NCBI RefSeq assembly: GCF_000203815.1
Contig: NW_004457703.1
Span: forward strand, 558,001-622,000
Direction of reading: 5' to 3'
Source of the DNA: Cavenderia fasciculata
Lineage: Eukaryota; Evosea; Eumycetozoa; Acytosteliales; Cavenderiaceae
DNA: 64,000 nt
In this document: one piece after another, positions 12,887 through 23,445 of the stretch
Numbering within the stretch: position 1 is the stretch's first letter
Layout: every line of letters starts with the position of its first letter
Notes under the pieces: model-generated
Told to the model about the DNA's origin: nothing
Seen by the model: the letters and a program-made list of their open reading frames with translations, nothing else
Database searches by the model: none
Translations under genes and position numbers: made by a program

Positions 12887-13576
12887 TTAATCAATAAGTT
12901 TGGATTTTTCGGAAACCTTTTGGTCTTGCTCTTGTTGGATAACAGCGTCTATGGTTGGACCTTGTTGGTATTGTGGTGGTTGTTGTTGTGGTTGCTGTTG
13001 TTGGGTGGTGTATGATTGGTATGGTTGTGGGGCACCGCCAGCAGTGGTGTTGTAGCCAGCTGGAGCATAGTAGCCTTGTGGGGCGTAACCTGGTTGTGGA
13101 GCGTAACCTTGTTGTGGGGCATAACCTTGTGGGGCATAACCTTGTTGTTGGTAGCCGTTTGGAATGACGACAACCTCTGGAGTGACAATGACGGCTTGTG
13201 GAAGATTGACAAAGACTACACGGTCTCTGTAGCCGAGCCAGAATCCGAGGAAAATGATTGGGATCAAGACCAAGGCAAATAGACCAAAGAAGAGACCCAA
13301 GAGGAAAAAGAGGATAAAGAGGAGGACGTATCCAACAGTGACCTTTGGCTTACAGTCAATATGCTTACCAGTCTCGACATTGATGCCGTTAAAGTATAGT
13401 TGTAAGTCAAATCCTAGTGAACGGGTGGTTCCACCAGTGACGACCCATTTGCCATCGACTGTGTAAAAGCACATCTGCTTTCCTTCCTTGACCATTGGAA
13501 TAACAATACCATTAATCTTCATCTCACATCCATGAACATGGACTTCTCTATCTGGGAATATAAATGTTTTTTTCAT
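12887..13576 (-). CDS. Membrane protein with hydrophobic hairpin and GYAPQ-repeat tail
   Basis: Single exon of 229 residues with GC-rich preferred codons, suggesting good expression. Residues 1-75 form a small beta-rich domain (REVHVHGCEMKINGIVI, then MCFYTVDGKWVVTGGTT). Residues 81-114 are strongly hydrophobic with central F/L/G residues (LLGLFFGLFALVLIP) and could be one long or two short TM segments. The tail (about 140-205) has repeats of GYAPQ/QQGY followed by a P/Q-rich stretch, resembling the low-complexity tails of annexin VII and scramblase-type or Shisa-like proteins. The end is charged (EQDQKVSEKSKLID). I do not recognise a named family. The tail probably faces the cytosol, but topology is inferred. 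Confidence 0.8.
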   Translation of the reverse strand: MKKTFIFPDREVHVHGCEMKINGIVIPMVKEGKQMCFYTVDGKWVVTGGTTRSLGFDLQLYFNGINVETGKHIDCKPKVTVGYVLLFILFFLLGLFFGLFALVLIPIIFLGFWLGYRDRVVFVNLPQAVIVTPEVVVIPNGYQQQGYAPQGYAPQQGYAPQPGYAPQGYYAPAGYNTTAGGAPQPYQSYTTQQQQPQQQPPQYQQGPTIDAVIQQEQDQKVSEKSKLID

Positions 13577-14500
13577 TCTCTCTCTTTAAAAGTATTTATA
13601 TATATATGTATACAAATAAATATGTATTATTAATAACTGTTTAAGAAACACATTAAAGTGTGTTTAGTAGATGTGAGGCTAGCAGGGAGAGGTCTTCGAT
13701 TTTTTTTGTTTTCGACGAATCATTGAAACGAAATCTTTCGAATCCAGGACACCTCACTCAGAGGAGCTAGTGCCAGCTCACCCATGATCTTTTCCCACCT
13801 CATCAATCCTTAACTTTTCTCAATTATTACAGAGAACTATTACTATTATTTCTTTGATGAATGAGAAGAGATTCTCTCTCTTTTTGTTTTGAAAGCGATG
13901 TTATGTTTTGAAACCAAAGAGCAAGAGTTAGCAATCGCATCGATGGTACCAAAAGCCAAACGACGAATCATCCGTTGTTGTGATGATAAACCATTTGCAC
14001 ATTTTTTGTTTACACGGTTTTGTGTACTTACAAACACAAATAGCTTTATTTATATTTATTTAACATTGATCGCTCGAATGAACCATACGAGAGATATTAT
14101 GATTTTGAAACGAATGTAAGGCGGAGTGTCTTCATACCCCACATGTGATCTCCTCTTCATTGTCTCTCTCTCTCTCTCTCTACTCGTTACTCAACAACCC
14201 TGTCACCACCTCTAACTCTAGAGAGAAAGAACAAGAACACCCCCCTCCCCACACACATACACATAGCAGCATTGTGTTCTTAGTGATTACGAAACAAACA
14301 CATACACACAAACATAATTTATAGTTATTCTCACCTCACATCCTTTTTTAAACCAAATTATTCTTCTCTACTTTACTTTTTATAAATAGAGTTTGTTTAA
14401 AGAATATATATATTTATATTTATAACAGACAGGAAGGAAGGAAGGGATCAACTTTGTTTGTTGGCTGTCATGATGCGTAGAGGAACCCTGATGAAAACGA
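13577..14500. other. Divergent intergenic region
   Basis: Region between a minus-strand gene (start 13576) and a plus-strand gene (start 14501), so both promoters should lie here. A GC-richer island at about 13670-13800 contains palindrome-like CGA/TCG-rich words (TTCGACGAATC, CTTTCGAATCC). Overlapping small frames at 13846-14119 on both strands have no recognisable features and I do not call them. There is a (TC)n run at about 14162-14182. A short upstream frame (ATG at 14470, 12 codons) overlaps the 14501 start. Confidence 0.5.
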
Positions 14501-15304
14501 ATGAATGACAGACCTAACTATTTTTCAACAACAACGCTAGAACAACAACAAAATAATAATAATAATAATAATAATAATACATATAATAGTATACAACAAC
14601 AACAAATAAGATTTGGTAAATGTTCAATAAGAGAGGATCAAAGTGATGCATCGTATATATCGTTTCCGGATGAATGCCCAGTTGAGGTGATCCATTTAAT
14701 TTCAGCGCAAGAACATTCTCATAATATCGAGTTGATCAATAACCTGACAATCAATTATCGTGTACGCAAAATAGTCTATATCCCATTGATTATCATTTGT
14801 TTTTGTTTTATAGCCATCTTTGAATCCATTGGCAACACTGGAAACCGAAAAAAGGATAAAATATATTATCAGATTCCAGTCATCTTGATCATTGTTCTTT
14901 CCTTTATCATAGTTGCCATTATTCATAAAAATCAAATTAAAAAGGTAATTACTAAATAACAAAACAAAAGAGATAGGAACTAGTTAATATTAATATTAAT
15001 TTATATATTATTTATTATTTTTAAATAGTTAAAGAAAAAAGTAAAGAAATTAATAGTTGTAATTAATACAAATATTAGTAGTAGTAATGGTAGCGATCCA
15101 TTTAAAAAATTATTAAAATATTCTTTTCATGAATTGGATTCTGATAATTATCTTATCATTGATTATCCAATAATCCCCAACAATAATAATAGTATTAATA
15201 ATAATAACAATTACAACAACAATGATGATAATCGTAGCAATATTATAAATAATAATATTGGCATTAATCAACAATACCAACAACACCAACAAGAACACGT
15301 ATAA
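14501..15304 (+). CDS. Membrane protein with two TM segments, function unknown
   Basis: Exons 14501-14944 and 15029-15304 give 239 residues. The intron begins GTAATT, ends in AAATAG and is phase 0. Residues 1-40 contain a poly-N run. After a soluble segment there are two hydrophobic helices, about 92-110 (IVYIPLIIICFCFIAIFES) and 122-142 (YYQIPVILIIVLSFIIVAII). They are separated by a short charged loop (GNRKKDK) and followed by a very basic stretch (KKVKKLIVV). The C-terminal half is N/Q-rich. No family is recognised. A 12-codon upstream ORF (14470-14508) overlaps the start in another frame and may reduce translation. Confidence 0.65.
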
Positions 15305-15501
15305 TAAACATATGATATGATATGATATGATAGTTACAAAACAAAACTATTGTTTTAATAATAATAATAATATAAATGGAAATCATCATTATTGAATATT
15401 GGGGTTTGATCAAAAATACCAATATAATATGTAATATATGTAAATAATAATTGATTTTTAAAGATTGAATATTATTATTTATTTATTTGGTGTATAAATA
15501 A

Positions 15502-15675
15502 TATCATACTCGCACTAAAAATGGAGATAATTTTAATCTATTAGATTTCTTGAATAGAATTGCTCGTTGGTTTACTTGGTCTCTCGCTCCAACCTATTCC
15601 AATGAACTTTTTGGTACTTTTGAGGTTTATACAATTAATAAGACCAATGACAATTGGACCAATACCTATAAATAG
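15502..15675 (+). pseudogene. Possible gene remnant or unannotated exon upstream of the CBM49 gene
   Basis: A 57-codon open stretch without an ATG uses the preferred codons of highly expressed dictyostelid genes (GCT, TCT, CTC, ACC, AAG), unlike the surrounding DNA. Recognisable-looking segments are NLLDFLNRIARWFTWSLAP and ELFGTFEVYTINKTNDNWT, ending in TAG, with two N-glycosylation-type sites. It is preceded by a stop at 15499 with no obvious splice acceptor at the boundary. It could be the 3' end of a decayed secreted-protein gene or chance. It also overlaps the putative TATA box of the gene downstream. Confidence 0.3.
15667..15674 (+). promoter_or_regulatory. TATA-like box upstream of the CBM49 gene
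   Basis: TATAAATA lies 105 bases before the ATG at 15779 and is followed by an A/C-rich leader. The position fits a dictyostelid core promoter, though the TSS is not known. Confidence 0.4.
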
Positions 15676-15778
15676 TCTGAAATAATCATTCAATTAAATA
15701 TCAAAACAAACAAACAATCAAATTAACAAACTATTTAGCTAAATTCCTAAACAAGAACTGTCTCTTTCAAAAAAAAAA

Positions 15779-16180
15779 ATGATGATGAAATCAATTACTC
15801 TTTTCTGTGCTATGCTCCTTTGCATTTCCTTTGTAGCTGCTCATTACCCAACTTATCCAGTTTCCATTGACCACAAGTTAATTGGAACATGGCAAGATGG
15901 TTCCAGAGGTGGACAAACCTTTTCACAATTCGATATTGTATTGACCAACCATGCCACCAAGAACATCAAACAAATTGTCATTGGTACTGATGCCACTTGC
16001 AGACTCAGAGACAATAACTCTATCTGGAATGTAAAGGTCATTGATACTTCATCTTTTGTTGATTTCCTCATCCTCCCATCTTACCAAGACATCAACGCTG
16101 GTGCCTCTTACACTTTTGGTTACATCATCCATGGTACCTCCAAGGCTAACCTCTTTGTCAAGAATGTTATCTATGCTTAA
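15779..16180 (+). CDS. Secreted CBM49 cellulose-binding-domain protein
   Basis: Single-exon frame of 133 residues with strongly biased, GC-ending codons, implying high expression. Residues 1-21 are a signal peptide (ITLFCAMLLCISFVAA). The rest is one carbohydrate-binding module of the CBM49 type. It has an N-terminal strand with an exposed Trp (GTWQDGSRGG, W38), FSQFDIVLTNHATKNIKQIVI (the Q..I.I.N pattern), SIWNVKVI (W83), LPSYQDINAGASYTFGYIIHG, and a closing strand. In Dictyostelium many small CBM49 proteins coat the cellulose of stalk and spores, so a role in the extracellular matrix or spore or stalk wall is likely (inference from family). Length and order are typical for single-module members. 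No catalytic domain is present. Confidence 0.88.
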   Translation: MMMKSITLFCAMLLCISFVAAHYPTYPVSIDHKLIGTWQDGSRGGQTFSQFDIVLTNHATKNIKQIVIGTDATCRLRDNNSIWNVKVIDTSSFVDFLILPSYQDINAGASYTFGYIIHGTSKANLFVKNVIYA

Positions 16181-16456
16181 AAAAAAGTAAAAGCAAAACA
16201 TCTCTGTCAAATGTCAATCCAAACATACCAAAATAATAATAATAATCTGATTCCTTTTTTTCTATGTTGTATCTAATCCTACAATATAATAAAAATGGTT
16301 TATACTCTTTATATCTACAAATTGGTTCTTTCTGTTATTGTTCAAGAATTCTTCATTTTATTCTTGTTGTGGTCTCTCTAGAGTATTCTAGAGTAGTAGG
16401 ATGGATTGGGTAATAATTATTGGTTATCTATAGCTATATTCTTTTCTATTCTATTT

Positions 16457-16635
16457 CTATTTGCTAATTTTTTCCCATTCCATTTTAATCATATCTATAA
16501 ATTCCAAGCAAGATATACCAAAGTAATCATGATCGAATGCCATTTTAGAAGATTTGTCGTGAGCTTCAAAGAATGAAAATAAATCTTCAGACTCTTTGAG
16601 GAAGAATAGTAATTTGTTGTTGTTGTTGGCTGTTA

Positions 16636-16715
<80 letters not shown>

Positions 16716-19700
16716 GTATTGCTGCTAGTTGTCGATGATGTACTGGTTGTTGAAGTGGTTGTCGTCGTAGTACTACTACTTGATTGTTGTTGTGGATTTG
16801 GTGATAATAATGGTGAGGTTGGAGTTGATGGTGCGGCGGCAGTAGTTGAAGAAGAAATGGTAGTAGGTAAAGATGTAGAGGATGTATTAATTGATGAACC
16901 TTTTCCTTGATTTGAAGAATACAACTCTTTTCTTAATGATTTCAATTGTTCACGTTTTAAATAAAACCCTTTAGCATGACAAAATGATGTACATTTTAAA
17001 CTAAACAATAATGAAATATAAATATTAATATATTATACATGGGTATTAACTTTTAACTTTTCAATTTACATACAATAATAAAGAAGCTTGTTCATGTTTA
17101 AAAGAAGAGGATAATTTTGAAGTAAATGAAAAGAATACACCAGCATCATAGAAATAGCTTGTTGTTTTACTGGTCGAGTCGACTTCCATCATTAGATGAG
17201 CTGCATGAATATATTTGAATCCAACTTGTAGATAGACTTCCAAACATTCGACTTCGTTGAGAGTTTGTAATTCGCGTGCCGACTTTTTCAATCGCTTTGA
17301 CTCTTCTTTGAGAGTTTCAATTTCCGCTCGAATAATCTTTTCTTCAGACTTTGATTTTTTGGCTCTAAAAGGATCGTCCAATAGTTCAATCTTGCTATTC
17401 TCTGCATCACGTTTGTTCTTGTCTCTTGTTTCTCTTTCCTTTTCATTTCGGTCTGATCTGTCTCTGTCGCCGCCGCGGTCTCTATCTCTATCTCTGTCGC
17501 GGTCTCTGTCACGGTCACGATCTCTATCTCTATCACGATCACTTCTTCTCTCTCTGTCGCGGTCACGGTCACCTCCTCTATCGCGATCTCTGTCTCTATC
17601 ACGATCTCTGTCTCTGTCACGGTCTCTATCGCGGTCTCTGTCACGGTCACGATCTCTGTCTCTGTCACGTGTGTCTTTTTCCTTTTCTTCAGTTCTCGAT
17701 TTACTTCTACCACTTTCTTTTCCACTTCCACTGCCGCCGCCACCTACTTCCTTTTGTACACCTTCTCTTGGTGGTGATTTTCTCTTTTCAATTTCCTTTT
17801 TTTCTTGATCCGTTACCATGAATGGATCCTTATCCTTTTTACCAGTCGATGATGATGATGGAGGTGGTGGAGGTGGTGCATGAGGTGGTGGAGGTGGAGG
17901 AGGTGGAGGTGATAGATTTTCAACAGACGATGAATTGGATGATGAATTTGATGATGAATTTGATGAGGATTTCTTTTCAATTTTATCATTATTTTCTTCT
18001 TTTTTAGATTTTGCAATTTTTGTATCCTTTTCATCTCTTTCTCTTTCTTTTCCTGTTGTTTCTTTTCTTTTTTTGTTGTTGGTATTTCTTTTACTTTTAG
18101 TTCCTTTTTACTTGAAAGTTCTCTTTGAGTTTGTTTTTCTTTTTCTTTTTCTTTTTCTCTTTCTCTTTCTTTTGGTTTCAAATCTCTTTCTCTTTCCTTT
18201 TCTTTGTTGTTGTTGTCCTCTCTACTACTGTTACTACTACCACCTCCAACATTTTCCTTGTTTGATTTGTAGTCTCTTTCAGCGCTGACAATATTTTCTT
18301 TTCTCTTTGATGATGACGATGATGCATTCTTTTTAAGAGATGATGGTGGTCCATGTTCTCTTTTAGACTTTTTATGTGATCTTTCAGGTTCCTCATCTTC
18401 TGATGATAAATCCATTGGTTGTTGTTGTTGTTCAACAACCATCGACGTCGATGATGATGATGATGGTTGTATTGGTGGTTTCTCTTGTTCAACAGGTAGT
18501 TGTCGGTGTGTTTGTTGTTGCTGTTGTTGTTGTTTAATCCTTTGTAATTCCTCTTCTTGATCGGAATCATAATACTCTTCTGATTCAGAGTCTGACAGTA
18601 TTTGATCTTTTGTTGATTTCTTATTTTTGTAATCATCTGTTGATTTTCTCTTTGACAATAAAGTATCATCTTGTTTCTTTGAGTTGTTGGAAGAAGAGGA
18701 AAGAGTATCCCTTTTATCAACCATTTTAACATCCTTGTCAAGTACTTCTTTTTTAACATCACCAGATGCATTATTGACAGCAACCTGCGCAGGCTTTGTT
18801 GTTGTTGTTGTTGTTGTATCTGCTGGTTCTTTGTCTTGATCTTTAGCAACAGCAGAGGCAGTAGTGTCGTTACTACTACTACTACTTTTCGCAACCTTGT
18901 CTTCCTTTTTTGATAATTTGATAGTAATCTTCATTGCCTTTTTATCTTGTTTTTCTTTTTTTGGTTGTTCTACATCTCCTGCTACGGTTGCTGTCGCATG
19001 ATCTTGATCTACTTTACTTTTACTATTTACATTGTTGTTATTATTATTGTTATTATTGGTGGTTGATTTGGATTGATGATGTTGAGAGTTGTTGTTGTTG
19101 TTGTTATTTTGTACATTGTCATCTACATAGTCTTCTTTTTTAATGGTTTGATGATTGTGGTTGTGATGATGATTAGAATTCCCATTCATCCTAGGTGATT
19201 TGTCATATTGTTGTTGTTTCATCATAGAAGAAGAGGAAGAGGAAGAGGGAAAATTGATGTCTATATTAGTTTGACCAAGAGGAGGTGACATTAATGGTGT
19301 GATTGTCATTGATTGGAATATAGTTGATGGATTCTTTTTTGGTTGTGATTTGGCGATAGTATAGTTTGCAGCACTACTGCCACTACTCACACCGCCACTG
19401 CCACTTCCACCGATCAAAGATGATGCAGTTCCACTACCTCCACCACTACCTCTAGTAGTAGCCGAACGTTTACCATGTTGTTCTTGCTTTAAATCAATGA
19501 GTGCAGGTTGATTATATGTTATACTGCTGCTACTTCCACTGGTACCACTACTACTACTACTACTCTTACTATTATTATTATTATTATTATTATTGCTAAG
19601 ATTGATTTAATTTAGTGACTTTTGATCAAATGATGATGCTATCTTTTTCCTATTCTTGAATACACATACCTATGACCATTACGATGTTGATCATTTAATG

Positions 19701-19941
19701 AAGATGCTGTCGACATGTTACTACCGATATAACCGTCACTTGGGAGACGTAGAGGAAGAAAGGAGCCGTGTTGCCCCTTGCCCTTGTCAAGATCAAATGT
19801 TGGTTTCAATCGACTGATCTTTTGGTCGATGATTGATTTCTCCTCTCCCTCTTCTGGCTCTTCATCATTGAATGAAGAAGAGTTGCTTTGGTTGGTACTC
19901 GATGATGGCGAAGAATCCATTTGTATTGATTTTTCAATCAT
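16457..19941 (-). CDS. Large low-complexity protein with AF4/FMR2-like C-terminal domain
   Basis: Minus-strand exons 19941-19670, 19595-18112, 18052-17074 and 17000-16457 give 1092 residues. The 59-base intron 18111-18053 is doubtful (see findings). The N-terminus (MIEKSIQMDSSPSSS) is acidic with a short ordered patch (HGSFLPLRLPSDGYIGSN). The middle is poly-N, S-rich and K/E-rich. A proline-rich stretch and about 35 RD/DR dipeptides follow, as in SR-like nuclear proteins. The last 240 residues are helical: SKRLKKSARELQTLNE, VGFKYIHAAHLMMEVD, SYFYDAGVFFSFTSKLSSS, then KCTSFCHAKGFYLKREQLKS, interrupted by an S/T/poly-N insert before LKESEDLFSFFEAHD. This order resembles the TPR-like C-terminal homology domain of AF4/FMR2 scaffold proteins of the super elongation complex. 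The similarity is by eye and moderate. A nuclear transcription role is an inference. Confidence 0.65.
16637..16714 (-). repeat. In-frame (AAT)n encoding about 26 asparagines
   Basis: A TTA/TAA-type trinucleotide tract within the last exon of the AF4-like gene. On the minus strand it reads as an uninterrupted poly-N run that splits the predicted C-terminal domain. Such N-runs are common and usually tolerated in dictyostelid proteins. Confidence 0.85.
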
Positions 19942-20455
19942 CGTACTGTACAGTAATATATAATATAAATAATATAAAGATTTCTTTCTAATACACACTA
20001 TATATATGTTTGTAAGATATGATGAGATATTAACATCTATAGATATTATCTTTTTCAAATTCTGCAAGTATCTGATCTGCTTGTTTGCTTGCTCTACTCT
20101 ACCTACACAATCAAAAGAATGAAATGAACTTAAATACTACTAGCTAACTAGAGGTCTTTCTATCTATCTATCGTATTTATGATATATACTATCTATACTA
20201 TCTATCTATCTACAGATATCATAAAAAGAAAAAGAAAGATGATTGATTGATTGATCTGATTATTAATAATAAACCTCAGAATGAATGGGTTGCTGATGAA
20301 GTTGGGAATGAGGGTGTTGGGTGATAAAAAATAGATTTGAGCAAAATTAAGGTTTGGTTTTTTGCATGATTCTTGAGTATTTGGACAAGAAAAGTAGTAA
20401 ACATTCATTCATGTTTAGTATTTCCTTTAGAATAGATTTCTATTTATTTATTTAT
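19942..20455. other. Upstream region of the AF4-like gene and 3' flank of the methyltransferase
   Basis: AT-rich stretch with TATC/TAGA-type repeats around 20155-20215. A short minus-strand frame (20202-20408) reads as sequence without family features and is not called. The region should hold the promoter or leader of the minus-strand gene starting at 19941 and the terminator of the methyltransferase. Confidence 0.5.
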
Positions 20456-21704
20456 TTATTTCTTTGACATTATGACCAATGATTGGATAAATGATTTTCC
20501 TTGGACCCTTCGGATATCTTCTATTTTTAGGTCACAATTCCTAGCCAATTCTTCAAATTGTTGGACTGTTCTCTCAGCTCCATTAAATACTTGAAACATA
20601 TCTAGATAGATTATGGAAGGGATTACATGTTTTAGTAATATGGTTTGAATTGAATATTACATTGATTTTTGTGTCTTACGAATATCATATAGTGAAATTG
20701 CTTGATCAATATTTTGATCACCAGAGAAAACATAATCATAAATATAAATTTTAGAATCTTGGTCACATGATTTTGTGATGGTATTTAGAATTTGACATGA
20801 ATGTTTATCATCCCAATCATGAAGAATACTTTTTAAAATATAGAGATTAGCTTTTGGAACACTTTCAAAAAAGCTTCCTGGATGATTAACATATCTTTTC
20901 AGGTCATGTTGATTATTATCATTATTAGAATGATTATCCAATACTTGTTTCAAATCAAAATTAATTCCTTTTTCAACTGATGGATTATTTTTTAATATTT
21001 TATCCAAAAATCTAAATAAATAAATAATATATTAAAAAATAATTAATATTTAATAATAAATCAATTTCCTTTTTTGATTTGATACATTACAAACCATGAG
21101 AGCCACCAATATCAGCAATAATTTTAAATTTTGAATAATCTCCCAATTCTAATAAAGGATCGATTGTTGATTGTGTGTATCCCATTATCCCATTTTTAAA
21201 TAGGGAATTGGTTTCTGGTACAGATTTACATATTTCCCAAAAATCTTTACCTTGAAGTCCTTGGGGATAGGTAGAATGTCCTTTTTCAATAGAGTCACCA
21301 ACTCCTTTCCATATATCATAATAAACATCACTTGTTCTTAGTTCAGACAAATTTCTTCTTTTTTCATCCAACAATAATAATGATAACTCTGAATGTTTGA
21401 ATTTTGTTTTTTCAAACGATGATCCTTCTTGATTGACCATTTCAAATAAACCAAATAAACTTGACATTCTAAGTAACCTAAACAATGATTTACAATCAAC
21501 ATTACATTGATTTGACAATTCCCTAGCTGTCTTTGATTCGGTCATTGTATCTCCAATCAACATTGGAATATTTAATTTAATAATAGTTTGTAAACATCTT
21601 GATCTAATGAACCCAGTTTCCAAAAAATATAATTCTTTATCTAATTGATCATAGTTTTTTGAACTACTGCAATACTTTTGTTGATTATCTATTTTTGGAT
21701 TCAT
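20456..21704 (-). CDS. SAM-dependent O-methyltransferase (caffeate/hydroxyindole OMT family)
   Basis: Minus-strand exons 21704-21091, 21011-20680 and 20601-20456 give 363 residues, the usual OMT length. The N-terminal helical dimerisation region contains FIRSRCLQTIIKLNIPMLIG and a winged-helix part (LFRLLRMSSLFGLFEM). The SAM-binding glycine motif IIADIGGSHGLFL spans the first intron. The conserved catalytic-region block YILKSILHDWDDKHSC carries the His expected to act as general base in plant-type OMTs. SLYDIHMFQVFNGAERTVQQF is the typical substrate-pocket and C-terminal segment. Dictyostelids have many such enzymes, often next to polyketide synthases and acting on differentiation-inducing factors. 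No PKS is present here, so the substrate is unknown. Intron phases 2 and 1 fit. Confidence 0.9.
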
Positions 21705-22230
21705 AATTTTTTATAAAATAGGTGAAGATGATGGGTGAAGGTGAAGGAGAAACCAATATAAAAATATAAATTTTATATAAATACAAAAAAAAAAAAAAAA
21801 AAAGTAAAATAATAAATGACATGTTCTTCTTTTTAATTATATCCCAATTTATTTTTATTTTTATTTTTATTTTTATTTTTATTTTTATTTTTATTTGTCT
21901 AATCAAATACAAGGCAAGTCAGGGGGTGAATGAAGAAAGTATACTTTCATACGTAAATACATACATTCACGTAAAATCTATGGAGGGTGAGGTGAGAAGG
22001 GATGGGAGTGTGTGTTGTGTGGATCATGATATTTTCAAACCCAAACCAAAAAATAGTATTTTTGGTTCTTGCATATAGTAGGTTTGTGGAAATCGAATCT
22101 ATCTATCTTTCTATCTATCTTTATGATCTGAAGTTAGATTAATTAATTGTCAATTATTATTATAAATATCTATATAGATGATGGGTGTTTTATTAAGTAT
22201 TATTATTATTATTAAGTATTATTAGAATTA
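21705..22230. other. Intergenic region between OMT and GlcNAc kinase
   Basis: Contains a poly-A run (about 21785-21803), the ATTTTT hexamer repeat (21848-21896) and TATC repeats near 22100. No coding sequence is seen. The OMT promoter should be at its left end. Confidence 0.55.
21848..21896 (+). repeat. (ATTTTT)n hexanucleotide repeat
   Basis: About eight perfect ATTTTT units in the upstream flank of the O-methyltransferase gene. Confidence 0.9.
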
Positions 22231-23445
22231 TTATTTTTCAGCAGTAGAAGCAGATTTATATTTTTCGAGTGCAAGGAGAGCAGCACCCTTTCCACTATCA
22301 CAACTTGGGAATACTGGTTTGGCATTTGGTAGTATTTTAGCAATAGATGCTTTCAATTGATTGCTGTACAAACACTCCCTCTCGATATTACCTCCTGCCA
22401 ATACTAATGGAACCGATTCGCTTTCCTTGTCCAATCCAAGCTTGACAAATACACTTTGAATATATTCCTATACATACATAACATACATACATATGATATG
22501 ATATTAATTAGTATCTATCTTGAACCATTCATGAAAATTGTCAATCTATCATTCAATCTATCATTCGAATTCTATTCTATTTAATTAATTTTCATTAATT
22601 AATGTTAATGTTAATTTAAATTACATACAACCATAGCTTGAACATTTTTGTCTAATACTTGTTGAGCTGCAACGTCACCGGCCAAAGCACACTCTGTGGC
22701 GATGGGTGCAAGTTGAGCAAACTTTTGCCAACCTTGATTTTTGGGGTCGTATGCCCAGGTGATCAGTTCATCCTCTGACTTCATACATAATTGCGTCAAT
22801 ACCTTGTCAGTCATCAGTGTCTTTGGTCTCGTCTCATCCTTTGCGCTGACAATTGCTTTCAACATATCGAATCCAACTTGGTATCCTGCTCCTTCATCTC
22901 CCAACAATGGTCTACACAAATTGATATAAATGTTATTAGTTTAGTTTAAGTTATAATATATGTATGATTGATTGATTGATTTGTGTTGTTTTGTGTGTAT
23001 GTACATACCCCCAACCAGCAGATCTAGTTGATTTGCCTTGACGATTGAAACCATATGCAATACAACCAGTACCACTGATAATGACACAACCGTATAGTTT
23101 TCCCATTGTACCACTTGCGAGGGCAATGACAGCATCGTTGCTAACATCGTATGTGACGGATGGGAGGATATCGTTCATCCAAGTACCAACCAGTACTTGA
23201 TCTTCGGGTCTATCGATACCACTGATACCAAGACATACACGTGCAACATCTGATAGTGAACCTCCAGCCTTCTTTACAGTCTCTTTAATACCTTCAAAGA
23301 TAGCTTCTCTTGCCAACTCTTCACCTACACTATGATGATTACTTCCTCCAGAGTGGTGTCTACCCAACTCATTACCTTGTTCATCAATCACCACTGTCAA
23401 TGTCTTTGTACCTCCACCATCAACTCCAATAAATAGTTTAGTCAT
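22231..23445 (-). CDS. nagk: N-acetylglucosamine kinase (BadF/BadG/BcrA/BcrD ATPase fold)
   Basis: Minus-strand exons 23445-23009, 22911-22629 and 22467-22231 give 318 residues, close to the 344 of human NAGK. It phosphorylates GlcNAc to GlcNAc-6-phosphate with ATP in amino-sugar salvage in the cytosol. Motifs in order are the N-terminal phosphate-1 loop FIGVDGGGTKT, the substrate region ELGRHHSGGSNHHSVG, GISGIDRPEDQ, the phosphate-2-like segment VSNDAVIALASGT, VIISGTGCIAYGFN then STRSAGWGPLLGDEGAGYQVG (split by the first intron), and the adenosine motif PLVLAGGNIERE. The C-terminus FPSCDSGKGAALLALEKYK is the standard family ending. Intron phases 2 and 0 agree. No targeting sequence is seen. 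Confidence 0.92.

Noticed and set aside
13725-13775. TTTCGAATCC resembling a tRNA T-loop/B box
   Set aside because: No matching acceptor stem, D-arm or anticodon arm could be folded around it. No tRNA gene was found anywhere in the window.
13846-14119. Overlapping small frames on both strands in the divergent intergenic region
   Set aside because: No signal peptide, motif, codon bias or splice context. One of them must be a shadow and neither has support.
16596-16910. Plus-strand poly-Leu frame
   Set aside because: Antisense of the poly-Asn run in the AF4-like gene.
17257-17821. Plus-strand frames rich in LSLSRSLS and HDLYLYHG
   Set aside because: Antisense shadows of the RD-dipeptide repeat on the minus strand. 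The real gene continues through on minus.
20202-20408. Minus-strand 68-codon frame upstream of the methyltransferase 3' end
   Set aside because: No homology-like segments or good start context. Composition is like its AT-rich surroundings.
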